Positions 19,941-28,792 of a stretch of DNA of 41,909 nucleotides are shown piece after piece. The notes under the pieces were generated by a model. The model searched no databases. It was given only the letters and a program-made list of their open reading frames with translations, and was not told the origin of the DNA. A program made the position numbers and the translations under genes. Source of the stretch: an uncultured beta proteobacterium (GTDB lineage: Bacteria; Pseudomonadota; Gammaproteobacteria; Burkholderiales; Burkholderiaceae_C); the NCBI GenBank assembly GCA_903853895.1, contig CAINUX010000044.1, forward strand, positions 1 through 41,909, given 5' to 3'. Numbering within the stretch: position 1 is the first letter of the stretch; each line of letters starts with the position of its first letter.

Positions 19941-20249
19941 ATGTTTGAATGGATGGCCTGGACCACCCCGGTAGCGGTATTTTTCTCCTGCATCGTGCTG
20001 ATGCTGGCTGGCATGACGGTGTGGGAGATTAAATCCCCCACCAGTATGCGCAAGGGTTTTCTCCCGATAGAGACAACCCGCGGTGACCGGCTCTTCATCG
20101 GTTTGCTGTCTGCAGCCTACGTCAACCTGGCGTTTATCGGCGTCAGCGGAAAACTGGGTGCGTGGATGGGATTGGAAGCTGACCCCTCCATCTGGATCAG
20201 CTTTGTGATTTCGATGGGCGTGCTCGCTCTGATCATGCACAAGGGTTGA
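19941..20249 (+). CDS. DUF2160 small membrane protein of the glycerol transporter operon
   Basis: A 102-residue protein with three hydrophobic segments (about 8-28, 50-68 and 82-98) that matches the DUF2160 family by its start MFEWMAWTTPVA and the block MTVWEIKSPTSMRKGFLPIETTRGDR. That block, between the first two membrane segments, is charged and probably cytoplasmic. It sits 12 bp behind the second permease, with a CAGGAG site. As I recall, DUF2160 genes are found in glycerol ABC operons of other proteobacteria. Its role is unknown; an accessory transporter subunit is a guess from context. Confidence 0.82.
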   Translation: MFEWMAWTTPVAVFFSCIVLMLAGMTVWEIKSPTSMRKGFLPIETTRGDRLFIGLLSAAYVNLAFIGVSGKLGAWMGLEADPSIWISFVISMGVLALIMHKG

Positions 20250-20338
20250 TGTTTCTTTGAGTCAAGGATCGGCTTGTTTCCCCCTGGAGCCGTAGCAGCC
20301 TTTCAAACAGGGGTCAATTAGACCTGAGGAGATTGACG

Positions 20339-22069
20339 ATGAAATTGAGGTATTCCGTATTGGCAGTGGCTGTTGCCTGTGCCATGGCTAGCCAAGGTTG
20401 GGCTGACGAAGCCGCTGCCAAGAAATGGATTGACAGCGAATTCCAGCCGTCAACCCTCTCCAAAACCCAGCAGGCCGCCGAGATGAAGTGGTTCATCGAT
20501 GCCGCAGCCAAGCTCAAAACCAAGGGCGTGAAAGAGATTTCAGTCGTATCTGAAACCATCACCACCCATGAGTACGAATCCAAGACCCTGGCCAAGGCCT
20601 TTGAAGAGATCACCGGCATCAAAGTCAAGCATGACCTGATCGGCGAAGGCGATGTAGTCGAAAAACTGCAGACCTCGATGCAGTCCGGCAAATCCATCTA
20701 TGACGGTTGGATCACGGATTCGGACCTGATCGGTACCCACTACCGGTATGGCAAGATTTTGAATCTGACCGACTACATGACAGGCGCCGGCAAAGAGTGG
20801 ACCAATCCCGGTCTGGATGTCAAAGACTTCATCGGCACCAGCTTCACCACCGCACCCGATGGCAAGCTGTACCAGTTGCCCGACCAGCAGTTCGCCAACC
20901 TGTACTGGTTCCGTGCTGACCTGTTTGACCGCCAGGACCTGAAGGACAAGTTCAAGGCCAAGTACGGTTATGACCTGGGCGTGCCATTGAACTGGAGCGC
21001 CTACGAAGACATCGCTGCATTCTTCAGCGAAGACGTCAAGAACATCGACGGCAAGCCCATCTATGGCCACATGGACTACGGCAAAAAGGACCCCTCGCTG
21101 GGCTGGCGCTTCACCGATGCCTGGTTGTCCATGGCCGGCTCTGCCGACATCGGCATCCCCAACGGCAAGCCTGTTGACGAATGGGGCATTCGTGCCTCCG
21201 CCGACGGTTGCACGCCGCAAGGCGCATCCGTGGCGCGCGGCGGTGCTACCAACTCGCCCGCTGCCGTTTATGCCCTGACCAAGTACATCGACTGGATGAA
21301 GAAGTACTCGCCCAAGGAAGCCATCGGCATGACTTTTGGCGAAGCCGGCCCAGTGCCAGCCCAAGGCCAGATTGCCCAGCAGATCTTCTGGTACACCGCC
21401 TTCACAGCCGACATGATCAAGCCCGGTCTGCCCGTGGTCAATGCCGACGGAACGCCCAAGTGGCGCATGGCGCCCGGACCTAACGGCCCGTACTGGAAGC
21501 AAGGCATGCAAAACGGCTACCAGGATGTGGGCTCATGGACCTTCTTCAAGGACCACAACGCCGACAAGGTGGCAGCCGCCTGGTTGTACGCGCAGTTTGT
21601 AACTGCCAAGACCACGTCGCTGAAGAAGACCACCGTGGGCCTGACGCCTATTCGTGAGTCGGATATCCAGTCCAAGGCCATGACCGACATGGCACCCAAG
21701 CTGGGGGGGTTGGTGGAGTTCTACCGCAGCCCGGCACGCGTGGCTTGGACGCCCACTGGCAACAACGTGCCTGACTACCCCAAGCTGGCACAGCTGTGGT
21801 GGAAGAACGTGGCCGTGGCTGTGACGGGTGAGAAGACCCCACAAGCCGCGATGGACAACCTGGCTAACGAGATGGACGATGTGCTTGGCCGCCTGGAGCG
21901 CGCCGGTATGGCTGTGTGCCCACCCAAGCTCAATCCCAAGCAGGATCCTGCCAAATGGCTGAGCGACAAGGGCGCACCATGGAAGAAGCTGGCCAATGAG
22001 AAGCCAAAGGGTGAAACCATTGGCTACAACACGCTGCTGACAGCCTGGAAGAACGGTAAAGCGCGTTAA
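20339..22069 (+). CDS. glpV: Glycerol ABC transporter periplasmic binding protein
   Basis: A 576-residue extracellular solute-binding protein. Residues 1-22 are a Sec signal peptide (SVLAVAVACAMASQGWA, then DEAA). The body has the family 1 type pattern with an early FEEITGIKVKHD segment and W/Y-rich ligand region. It is longer than most binding proteins (400-450), as is usual for the glycerol branch. The start at 20339 follows a good GAGGAG; an in-frame TTG at 20333 is rejected. A strong terminator follows the gene, which may raise its transcript level relative to glpD. It delivers ligand to the two permeases above; glycerol is inferred from context. Confidence 0.86.
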   Translation: MKLRYSVLAVAVACAMASQGWADEAAAKKWIDSEFQPSTLSKTQQAAEMKWFIDAAAKLKTKGVKEISVVSETITTHEYESKTLAKAFEEITGIKVKHDLIGEGDVVEKLQTSMQSGKSIYDGWITDSDLIGTHYRYGKILNLTDYMTGAGKEWTNPGLDVKDFIGTSFTTAPDGKLYQLPDQQFANLYWFRADLFDRQDLKDKFKAKYGYDLGVPLNWSAYEDIAAFFSEDVKNIDGKPIYGHMDYGKKDPSLGWRFTDAWLSMAGSADIGIPNGKPVDEWGIRASADGCTPQGASVARGGATNSPAAVYALTKYIDWMKKYSPKEAIGMTFGEAGPVPAQGQIAQQIFWYTAFTADMIKPGLPVVNADGTPKWRMAPGPNGPYWKQGMQNGYQDVGSWTFFKDHNADKVAAAWLYAQFVTAKTTSLKKTTVGLTPIRESDIQSKAMTDMAPKLGGLVEFYRSPARVAWTPTGNNVPDYPKLAQLWWKNVAVAVTGEKTPQAAMDNLANEMDDVLGRLERAGMAVCPPKLNPKQDPAKWLSDKGAPWKKLANEKPKGETIGYNTLLTAWKNGKAR

Positions 22070-22102
22070 GCGTTTACCGAAGACCTCCGAGCTCTGAAAC
22101 CT

Positions 22103-22136
22103 GGCCGTGTGCGCACCTCTGCCACACGGCCTTTTT
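22103..22136 (+). terminator. Rho-independent terminator between glpV and glpD
   Basis: GGCCGTGTG (22103-22111) and CACACGGCC (22123-22131) form a perfect 9-bp stem with an 11-base loop, followed directly by TTTTT and C. This is a strong intrinsic terminator. It lies within the operon, 15 bases before the glpD start, with no room for a full promoter between them. Confidence 0.85.
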
Positions 22137-22151
22137 CTTATCTTTTAGCCT

Positions 22152-23759
22152 ATGCCCACCACCATGCAGCCCCAATTGACCCGGCGCGATGAACTGACTG
22201 CCCAACTGGAACAGGGGCGGTCTTATGACATTGCCATCGTCGGCGGCGGTGCGACTGGGCTGGGCGTTGCGCTGGACGCCGCTGCCCGAGGTTTCAAAGT
22301 GGTGCTGGTCGAATCCCATGACTTTGCCAAAGGCACTTCTTCGCGAGCGACCAAGCTGGTGCACGGTGGTGTGCGGTACCTGGCGCAAGGCAACATTTCC
22401 TTGGTGCGCGAGGCCTTGTATGAACGCACCACGCTGCTGAACAACGCACCCCACTTGGCGCAACCCCTGCCGTTCATCATGCCATCTTACAAATGGTGGG
22501 AGACACCGTTCTACGGCATCGGGCTTAAGATGTACGACGCTTTGGCGGGAAAGGCGGGCCTGGGCAAGACCGAATTTCTGAACCGCGACGAGACACTGCG
22601 GCTATTGCCCACCGCGCGTGAACAAGGGCTACAAGGCGGCGTCAAGTACTGGGATGGCCAGTTCAATGATGCCAAGCTGGCCATGGCGCTGGCCCGCACG
22701 GCAGCAAACCGTGGTGCCTTGCTGGTGAACTACTGCCGGGCCGCCCATTTGTTGTATGACGAGAGCAAGGTGTCCGGCCTGGTGTGCGAAGACACGCTCA
22801 CCGGCAAGCAATACACCCTCAAGACCCGCTGCGTAGTGAATGCCACCGGTGTGTGGGTGGACGAGCTGCGGCAGAAGGACGGCGCCGCGAGCGGCGCCAG
22901 CAGCAAGCGCACCACCAAACCCATGGTCACGCCCAGCCAGGGTGTGCATATTGTGGTGGACCGGGAGTTTTTGGGTGGTGATGTCGCGCTGATGGTGCCC
23001 AAGACCGCCGACGGACGTGTCCTCTTCGCGGTGCCGTGGCTTGGCAAAGTGATTCTGGGTACCACGGACACCCCGCGTCATGATTTGGCCCGCGAGCCAC
23101 TACCTTTCAAAGAGGAGGTCGATTTCATTTTGAATGAATCGGCACGCTATTTGCGCCGCGCCCCCACCCGTGCCGATGTCAAAAGCGTCTGGGTCGGCCT
23201 GCGCCCTCTGGTCAAGCCGCAAGACGACGACGGCGACAACACCAAAGGCATTAGCCGTGAGCACACGGTGTTGGTGAGTCGGAGCGGCCTGGTCACGGTG
23301 ACTGGCGGAAAATGGACCACCTACCGCGCGATGGCAGAGGATGTTCTGGACGCCTGCGCAGAAAAGTTGCTTCTGGAGAGTCGTAAAAGAGGGGCGACCA
23401 CCCACCTGAAGCTGGTAGGCGCTGATATTGGAGCGGCGAACATACGCTCAATCTGTTTGCCTCCCGGTTTGCATTCTTACGGAGATGAGCAGGCCGTCGT
23501 GTTGAGTATGCCGGGGGCACACACCGCGCTTTGTGACGGGTTGACCGAAGGCATGGTGCGATTTGCAGCCAGGTATGAGTACGCACTCACAGTCGAAGAC
23601 GTCTTGGCGCGTCGATCGAGACTGTTGTTTCTGGACGCGCGATTGGCCGGTTCGCTGGCGGAGCAGGTCGGGAAATTACTTCAGCAGGAAACAGGGATTG
23701 ACCCTGAAGTCCAGGCGTTCGTTGAGTTAGCCCAGCACTACCTGTTACTCCCGACCTAA
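22152..23759 (+). CDS. glpD: Aerobic glycerol-3-phosphate dehydrogenase
   Basis: A 535-residue FAD flavoprotein that oxidises glycerol 3-phosphate to dihydroxyacetone phosphate at the membrane and passes electrons to quinone. The N-terminal FAD motif is IVGGGATGLGVALDAAARG (about 30-48), followed by SSRATKLVHGGVRYL and the substrate-region blocks NATGVWVDEL and VTGGKWTTYR. Length and motifs fit GlpD, not the anaerobic GlpA. No SD is strong; a later ATG at 22164 is possible. The gene follows the intrinsic terminator, so expression must depend on read-through or on a promoter overlapping the terminator. Confidence 0.94.
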   Translation: MPTTMQPQLTRRDELTAQLEQGRSYDIAIVGGGATGLGVALDAAARGFKVVLVESHDFAKGTSSRATKLVHGGVRYLAQGNISLVREALYERTTLLNNAPHLAQPLPFIMPSYKWWETPFYGIGLKMYDALAGKAGLGKTEFLNRDETLRLLPTAREQGLQGGVKYWDGQFNDAKLAMALARTAANRGALLVNYCRAAHLLYDESKVSGLVCEDTLTGKQYTLKTRCVVNATGVWVDELRQKDGAASGASSKRTTKPMVTPSQGVHIVVDREFLGGDVALMVPKTADGRVLFAVPWLGKVILGTTDTPRHDLAREPLPFKEEVDFILNESARYLRRAPTRADVKSVWVGLRPLVKPQDDDGDNTKGISREHTVLVSRSGLVTVTGGKWTTYRAMAEDVLDACAEKLLLESRKRGATTHLKLVGADIGAANIRSICLPPGLHSYGDEQAVVLSMPGAHTALCDGLTEGMVRFAARYEYALTVEDVLARRSRLLFLDARLAGSLAEQVGKLLQQETGIDPEVQAFVELAQHYLLLPT

Positions 23760-23917
23760 CCGGGTTGTTTCCACCGAAATCAACCTGCTATGGTTGACTT
23801 GAATCAAGGTTTCATCCTGTTTGGCTGGCGTCGGCGGGTCTTCTGACGCAAGATTGCACCTCCACAAACTGATCCAACGGGGCTCATGCGTGGACAGCTC
23901 CTATGGACCCACGCGGC

Positions 23918-25660
23918 ATGAACAACCTCAAAATCTCCACCCGCCTGCTCCTGCTTCTGAGCGTCTTCTCGGTGCTACTGGTGTGCATCGGGGGTCTGGG
24001 CCTGATGGGCATCGTGAAGTCCAATACGGCTTTGCACAACGTGTACGAGGACCGCACGCTGCCCATGGGTATTTTGTCCGACATCCAGCGCATGTTCATG
24101 GCCAACCGGCAGCTGATTTCCGACTCGCTGCTGGACCCCACAGTGGAGACCTACGCCAAGAACAGCGCCAGCATTGAGGCCAATATTGCAGAGATCGGCA
24201 AGCAGTGGGATGCATATATGGCGGCGGACCTGTCCACTGAGGAGAAGGGTCTGGCCAAGGCGTTTGTCGAGACCCGCACCGCTTACGTGCAGCAGGGGCT
24301 TCGGCCCGCCATTGCGGCGCTCAAAGCCAATGACTGGGCCGAAACCTCGCGCATCAGCGTCGAAGTGGTGAGCCCGCTGTACAACAAGCTGCGCGTCGAC
24401 ATGGCGCCGCTGATGAAATTGCAGGTTACCGAGGCCAAGAAAGAGTACGACGGTGCCGTCGCCCGTTTTGAGACCATTCGCCTGGTATCGATTTCGTCGA
24501 TCGTGGTGGGCTTGGTGGTGGCATGGCTCTTCGGACTGGCGCTGATTCGCAACCTGTCCAAATCGCTGGGCAACGCAGTGGACGTCGCCCATGGCGTGGC
24601 ACAAGGCGACCTTACGCAGAGCATCCGCAGCGAGGGCAAGGACGAAGTGGCCCAACTCATGACGGCACTGGCGGCTATGACCGAATCCCTGGTCAAGGTG
24701 GTATCCAGCGTACGCCAAGGCTCTGAGGGCGTGGCCACTGCCAGTGCCGAAATCGCCCAGGGCAACAACGACCTGTCGGCGCGCACCGAGCAACAGGCCA
24801 GCGCTTTGGAGCAAACGGCCGCCTCGATGGAAGAGCTCAGTTCCACGGTCAAACAGAACGCCGACAGCGCCCGCTCCGCCAACCAGCTTGCGGTCAGCGC
24901 ATCCACCATAGCGGTCGAAGGAGGCAGCGTGGTGGGTCAGGTGGTCGAAACGATGCGCGAGATCAACACCTCGTCACGCAAGATATCCGACATCATTCAG
25001 GTGATCGACGGCATCGCCTTTCAGACCAACATCCTGGCTTTGAATGCGGCCGTTGAAGCGGCCCGTGCGGGCGAGCAAGGTCGCGGTTTTGCGGTCGTGG
25101 CCAGCGAAGTGCGCTCCCTGGCCGGCCGCTCGGCGGAAGCCGCCAAAGAAATCAAGATGCTGATCAACGCCAGTGTCGAGAAGGTCGAACACGGCACCCA
25201 GCTGGTCGACCAGGCGGGCGCCACTATGACCGAGGTGGTGACCAGCATCCAGCGTGTCACCGACATCATGGGCGAGATCAGCGCCGCCAGCAATGAACAG
25301 GCTCTGGGAGTGGCCCAGGTTGGCGAAGCGGTCACGCAAATGGACCAGACCACCCAGCAAAATGCTGCACTGGTGGAAGAAATGGCGGCGGCGGCCAGCA
25401 GCCTCAAGAGTCAGGCTCAGGAACTGGTCCACACCGTGGCGGTGTTCAAGCTGTCGTCCGGCCATGCGACGCAGAATCGAATGGCACCATCCATGATGCG
25501 CACAGCGGCGCCAACGCTGAGAGCGGCGCCAAGAGTGGCCCCGGCGGTGGCGAAGCCACCCAAAACACTGAAGCAAAGCGCAGCGCCGGCACCCGCCAAG
25601 CGGCTTGCGCCACCTACCCAACCAGCGGCCACATCCAACGACGACTGGGAAACCTTCTGA
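23918..25660 (+). CDS. Methyl-accepting chemotaxis protein
   Basis: A 580-residue transmembrane chemoreceptor. Layout: TM1 (about 9-32), a periplasmic four-helix-bundle ligand domain (about 33-185), TM2 (about 187-208), HAMP (about 210-262), and the methylation/signalling domain with the hairpin tip [20 protein letters not shown] and [18 protein letters not shown]. An Ala/Pro-rich flexible tail ends in DWETF, the same last four residues as the NWETF pentapeptide of E. coli Tar/Tsr that tethers CheR and CheB. Ligand unknown. The start at 23918 (MNNLKI) fits the usual length of the first cytoplasmic segment; the ATG at 23903 would add five residues. No che gene is adjacent, so it depends on a distant pathway. 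Confidence 0.9.
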   Translation: MNNLKISTRLLLLLSVFSVLLVCIGGLGLMGIVKSNTALHNVYEDRTLPMGILSDIQRMFMANRQLISDSLLDPTVETYAKNSASIEANIAEIGKQWDAYMAADLSTEEKGLAKAFVETRTAYVQQGLRPAIAALKANDWAETSRISVEVVSPLYNKLRVDMAPLMKLQVTEAKKEYDGAVARFETIRLVSISSIVVGLVVAWLFGLALIRNLSKSLGNAVDVAHGVAQGDLTQSIRSEGKDEVAQLMTALAAMTESLVKVVSSVRQGSEGVATASAEIAQGNNDLSARTEQQASALEQTAASMEELSSTVKQNADSARSANQLAVSASTIAVEGGSVVGQVVETMREINTSSRKISDIIQVIDGIAFQTNILALNAAVEAARAGEQGRGFAVVASEVRSLAGRSAEAAKEIKMLINASVEKVEHGTQLVDQAGATMTEVVTSIQRVTDIMGEISAASNEQALGVAQVGEAVTQMDQTTQQNAALVEEMAAAASSLKSQAQELVHTVAVFKLSSGHATQNRMAPSMMRTAAPTLRAAPRVAPAVAKPPKTLKQSAAPAPAKRLAPPTQPAATSNDDWETF

Positions 25661-25663
25661 CGG

Positions 25664-26416
25664 TCAGTTGCGTGCGTGGCTGATCTGCAGGCTGTCCACG
25701 CCTTCGACTTCACGCAGTTTGCGCGACAGTTCAAACAAGGAGTTGGGCTCGGGGCGGCTCTTGAGCGCCACCATCACAAAGTTCCACTGCGTGGTGTGCT
25801 GGCTGGCGGAAATGCTGAGGGACCCTTCAGCCACCATATAGCCCCATTGAAGGATGGTTTTCTTGAGCTCCAGCTCCTTGGGTTCGACACCCGGCAAGAA
25901 ACCCATGACGACACCCATGGCGCGCCGCGACGGCAGGCGCACCTCCAGCTTGGGAACCCACATCATCAATACCAGCATCAGCAGGGTCAGCAGAATCGCG
26001 GCGCCGAAGAAACCAACGCCCACCAGCACCCCTATGGCGCAGGACGCCCAAATGGATGCGGCCGTGGTCAGTCCGCTGATATTGAGGCCCTCCTTCATGA
26101 TGACCCCGGCGCCCAGAAAGCCGACGCCCGTCACAATGCCCTGGATCACCCTTGATGGGTCGATCGGAAGCGCCGAAGGGCTGCTGCCACCCCACCAGAA
26201 CCCAGGATAGCCACAAAATACGGTGAGTGCAGCCGACGCCATGCAGACAATGCCATAGGTGCGCATGCCGGCTGCGCGCCCATGGTAGGTACGCTCGTAG
26301 CCCAGCAGCAGCCCAAGCAGCAGCGCGCCTGCCAAGTTGAAGAACACCAGCAGGTTGACTTCGACAATGGGTTGGGACCAAAAGGACGACAGGTAAGTAG
26401 GGTTCAGCGAAATCAT
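25664..26416 (-). CDS. MgtC/SapB-family membrane protein
   Basis: A 250-residue inner-membrane protein. The N-terminal half has about four to five hydrophobic helices with the family block LLLGLLLGYERTYHGRAAGMRTYGIVCMASA. A second conserved block is GIVTGVGFLGAGVIMKEG followed by GLTTAASIWASCAIG. The C-terminal cytoplasmic part (about 165-250) is ACT-like. MgtC proteins affect magnesium limitation, F-ATPase activity and virulence in studied bacteria; the role here is unknown. GGAG lies seven bases before the ATG. It ends 3 bp from the convergent chemoreceptor gene. Confidence 0.88.
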   Translation of the reverse strand: MISLNPTYLSSFWSQPIVEVNLLVFFNLAGALLLGLLLGYERTYHGRAAGMRTYGIVCMASAALTVFCGYPGFWWGGSSPSALPIDPSRVIQGIVTGVGFLGAGVIMKEGLNISGLTTAASIWASCAIGVLVGVGFFGAAILLTLLMLVLMMWVPKLEVRLPSRRAMGVVMGFLPGVEPKELELKKTILQWGYMVAEGSLSISASQHTTQWNFVMVALKSRPEPNSLFELSRKLREVEGVDSLQISHARN

Positions 26417-26438
26417 GCAGCAGCTCCAAATAGAAAGG

Positions 26439-26486
26439 GCCGCCAGCCCTCGTTCAAATTGGGTTGACAGCTATCAATAGTAGAGC
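26439..26486 (-). repeat. Extragenic repeat, copy B
   Basis: Read on the minus strand it runs CTACTATTGATAGCTG, then AACGAGGGCTGGCGGCC, sharing the TAGCT and ACGAGGGCT blocks with copies A, C and D. It lies in the divergent region between the MgtC-like gene and the diguanylate cyclase. Confidence 0.6.
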
Positions 26487-26575
26487 AAAAAACGTGTGCG
26501 TAACCAAAGCGTCACAATTGCGCAGTGTTTCTCGCCTTCAATCAATACAAGCACCAAAAGAAGATGAGGTCGTTG

Positions 26576-27724
26576 ATGACAGTCGCAGGTTTTGCCATCT
26601 ATCCACCCGATGCGCCGGCGCAGCGCGTTCGCCTGCGGCGGTTCTTCGTCGGAGTTGCAGCCCATGTGATGAATCTGGCGTTTGTGCTGCTGTGCTGGGC
26701 CCTGGGCTTTCTCAGCACACCGCATGTCACGGTTTACGCAGCGGTTGCACTGGCTTTCAACGTGGTGGTCTACGTGACGATTCGCAGTGGCATCAACCAG
26801 CGCTTCAAGGACCCCAGCCTGACCTTTCTGCAAATTGCCGTTCCGGCGATGTTGGGCCTGTACATCATGTTTTTCGCGGGGCTGGCGCGGGGTGCGTTTT
26901 TGCTGCTGGGGCTCGCGATGTTTTCCTTCGGCATGTTTCGCTTCAAGACACGGGGCTTCATGCAGCTGGCGGTCCTGATCCTGTCGGTGTATGCCGTGCT
27001 GGTTGCCATGCTGCTGTACTTTCGCGCAGACAGCGTGAACCTGCGGCTCGAATTGCTGTTGTGGGTCGCCTTTGCGATGGCCTTGGGGCAGTTCAGTTTT
27101 CTGGCCGGCATGGTGGGTGGTTTGCGGCGCAATGTGAGCGATAAGAACCTGAAGTTGGCGCAGCAGAACAGCGAACTGGAGGTGGCCCTGCAGCGCATCA
27201 GCGACATGGCCATCCGCGACGAGTTGACCGGTGTCTACAACCGCCGCTACCTGATGGAGCGCATCACGGAAGAGACACACCGGTGCCTGCGCAACGGCAG
27301 CGCCTTTAGCATTTGCATGGTCGATATCGACTGGTTCAAGAAAGTCAACGATATCTATGGCCACCAGCCGGGTGACGAGGTGATCCGCAGCGTAGCCCGC
27401 TGTGCGGCCGGTTCGTTGCGACAGCTTGATTTCTTTGGACGCTATGGAGGCGAGGAATTTGTCATGGTGCTGACCGACACGCCGCTGGAGGGCGCGATGG
27501 TGACGGCCGAGCGCGTCCGGACGCGCATCGAGCAGCTCGACTTTGCAGCCATTTCCCCGGACATGCGGGTCACGGTCTCGATTGGCGTGGCCGAGCACAT
27601 TCGCCGTGCTGATTCGGGCACCACCCTCAAACGCGCTGACGAGGCCTTGTACCGTGCCAAGGAAGCGGGCAGAAACCGCTGCGAAGCGGCACCCTTGGTG
27701 AGCTCACTGCATAAAGCCGATTGA
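26576..27724 (+). CDS. Membrane-bound diguanylate cyclase
   Basis: This 382-residue protein makes the second messenger cyclic di-GMP from two GTP. Its N-terminal part (about 1-180) has six predicted membrane helices in a sensor region of no recognised family, followed by a short coiled coil (about 185-210) and a GGDEF domain with DELTGVYNRRYL and active-site GGEEF at 291-295. The inhibitory site RQLD (282-285) lies five residues upstream at the canonical spacing, so product feedback is likely. The start at 26576 has GAGG six bases upstream; an ATG at 26564 and a GTG at 26525 are less supported. Its last 21 bases overlap the end of the convergent AAA+ gene. Confidence 0.9.
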   Translation: MTVAGFAIYPPDAPAQRVRLRRFFVGVAAHVMNLAFVLLCWALGFLSTPHVTVYAAVALAFNVVVYVTIRSGINQRFKDPSLTFLQIAVPAMLGLYIMFFAGLARGAFLLLGLAMFSFGMFRFKTRGFMQLAVLILSVYAVLVAMLLYFRADSVNLRLELLLWVAFAMALGQFSFLAGMVGGLRRNVSDKNLKLAQQNSELEVALQRISDMAIRDELTGVYNRRYLMERITEETHRCLRNGSAFSICMVDIDWFKKVNDIYGHQPGDEVIRSVARCAAGSLRQLDFFGRYGGEEFVMVLTDTPLEGAMVTAERVRTRIEQLDFAAISPDMRVTVSIGVAEHIRRADSGTTLKRADEALYRAKEAGRNRCEAAPLVSSLHKAD

Positions 27725-28699
27725 GCCCTTTTTACTGCCCGCTTTGGGCAGGTCGGCGACGCTGATATCGCTGCGTGCGTCCAGCCGGGCGTTGCCAAAG
27801 CCGGTCATCAGCGCGCGGCGCATGTCCCGCGGGGGCATGGCGCTCAGCGCATCCAGCAAGTCGTCTCCCGGTTCCGGTGCAAACCGCTTGCCCCAGCCGT
27901 GCGCATCGCGAATGCTCTGGTACAACTCGCGGGCAATCTGGCGGGCCGCCTCCAGGGTTGGGGCTTCCACGGCAAAGACATTCATGCGGTTCAGAATGGG
28001 CGCGGGTATGTTGCGTTCGTCATTGGCGGTGGTGACCCAGATCACCTGGCTGGCGTCGATGGCGACTTCGGCAAACTCGTCGGTAAAGTTTTGAGCGGTG
28101 TCGTGCTCCAGCAGGCTGTAGAGCGCGCCCAGCGGGTCGTATTGTGCGTCGGCGCTGGCCTTGTCGATCTCGTCCACCACGATCACCGGGTTGGCGTACT
28201 CGCCGTCCACCAGCGCCTCAAACACCTTGCCGGGTTTGGCGCCTTTCCATTGGGAGCTTGATCCCGACAACAACCAACCCGCCGTCATGGAGCTCATGGG
28301 CACCAGGCTCATGCCCGTGCCCAGCAGGTCGGCCAGTTTCTTGGCGAAGTGGGTTTTGCCGATGCCCGGGGGCCCGAGCAACAGAATAGGCGTCACCTCC
28401 AGCGCGTCCTGGCTGTCCTGGGCCAATGCGACGTGGCGTTTGACGTCGTCCAGCACCTCGGTGAAATTGGGCAGTGAGTGGTAAAGGCTGGCCATGTTTG
28501 GCACGCCCCAGGGCTTGACCGAAAAGCGCTGCGGGCCGCGCTCCAGCATGCGCCGGTAAGTGGCGCGCAGGCTGTCGTGCTCGTTCTCCTGCAACTTGGC
28601 CAGTTTGCGCTCGACCTCGTCGGGCTGGAATACCCGGCGCATCTGCGCCACCGGGAGTTGAAATACGGAAGACTGCGGAACAAGACTGCGAGATTCCAT
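27704..28699 (-). CDS. Orphan AAA+ ATPase (Lon-like ATPase domain without protease)
   Basis: A 331-residue single AAA+ module. Walker A is GPPGIGKT (109-116), Walker B VIVVDE (172-177) and sensor 1 is within WVTTAND. A sensor 2 arginine appears in PRDMRRAL near the end. The central order of motifs resembles the ATPase domain of Lon, but there is no Lon N-domain and no Ser-Lys protease domain. The N-terminal about 90 residues are charged and helical, without a known domain. The start at 28699 follows a good CGGAGG; the longer frame to 28744 lacks a site. The function and partners are unknown; the HD-GYP-like gene upstream, on the same strand, may be cotranscribed. Confidence 0.8.
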   Translation of the reverse strand: MESRSLVPQSSVFQLPVAQMRRVFQPDEVERKLAKLQENEHDSLRATYRRMLERGPQRFSVKPWGVPNMASLYHSLPNFTEVLDDVKRHVALAQDSQDALEVTPILLLGPPGIGKTHFAKKLADLLGTGMSLVPMSSMTAGWLLSGSSSQWKGAKPGKVFEALVDGEYANPVIVVDEIDKASADAQYDPLGALYSLLEHDTAQNFTDEFAEVAIDASQVIWVTTANDERNIPAPILNRMNVFAVEAPTLEAARQIARELYQSIRDAHGWGKRFAPEPGDDLLDALSAMPPRDMRRALMTGFGNARLDARSDISVADLPKAGSKKGSIGFMQ

Positions 28700-28792
28700 G
28701 GTGGCCTCCGGTGTAATGACTTTGAACCAATACAGCGGCTCCATTGAAGCACAGGTCAGGGTTTTGTGTAGTGAAAAGAAGCCCCGAAAGCC

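Noticed and set aside
26474..27598. Minus-strand open frame of 374 codons opposite the diguanylate cyclase
   Set aside because: The cyclase has intact GGEEF and RQLD motifs. The shadow translation is very rich in His, Gln and Arg.
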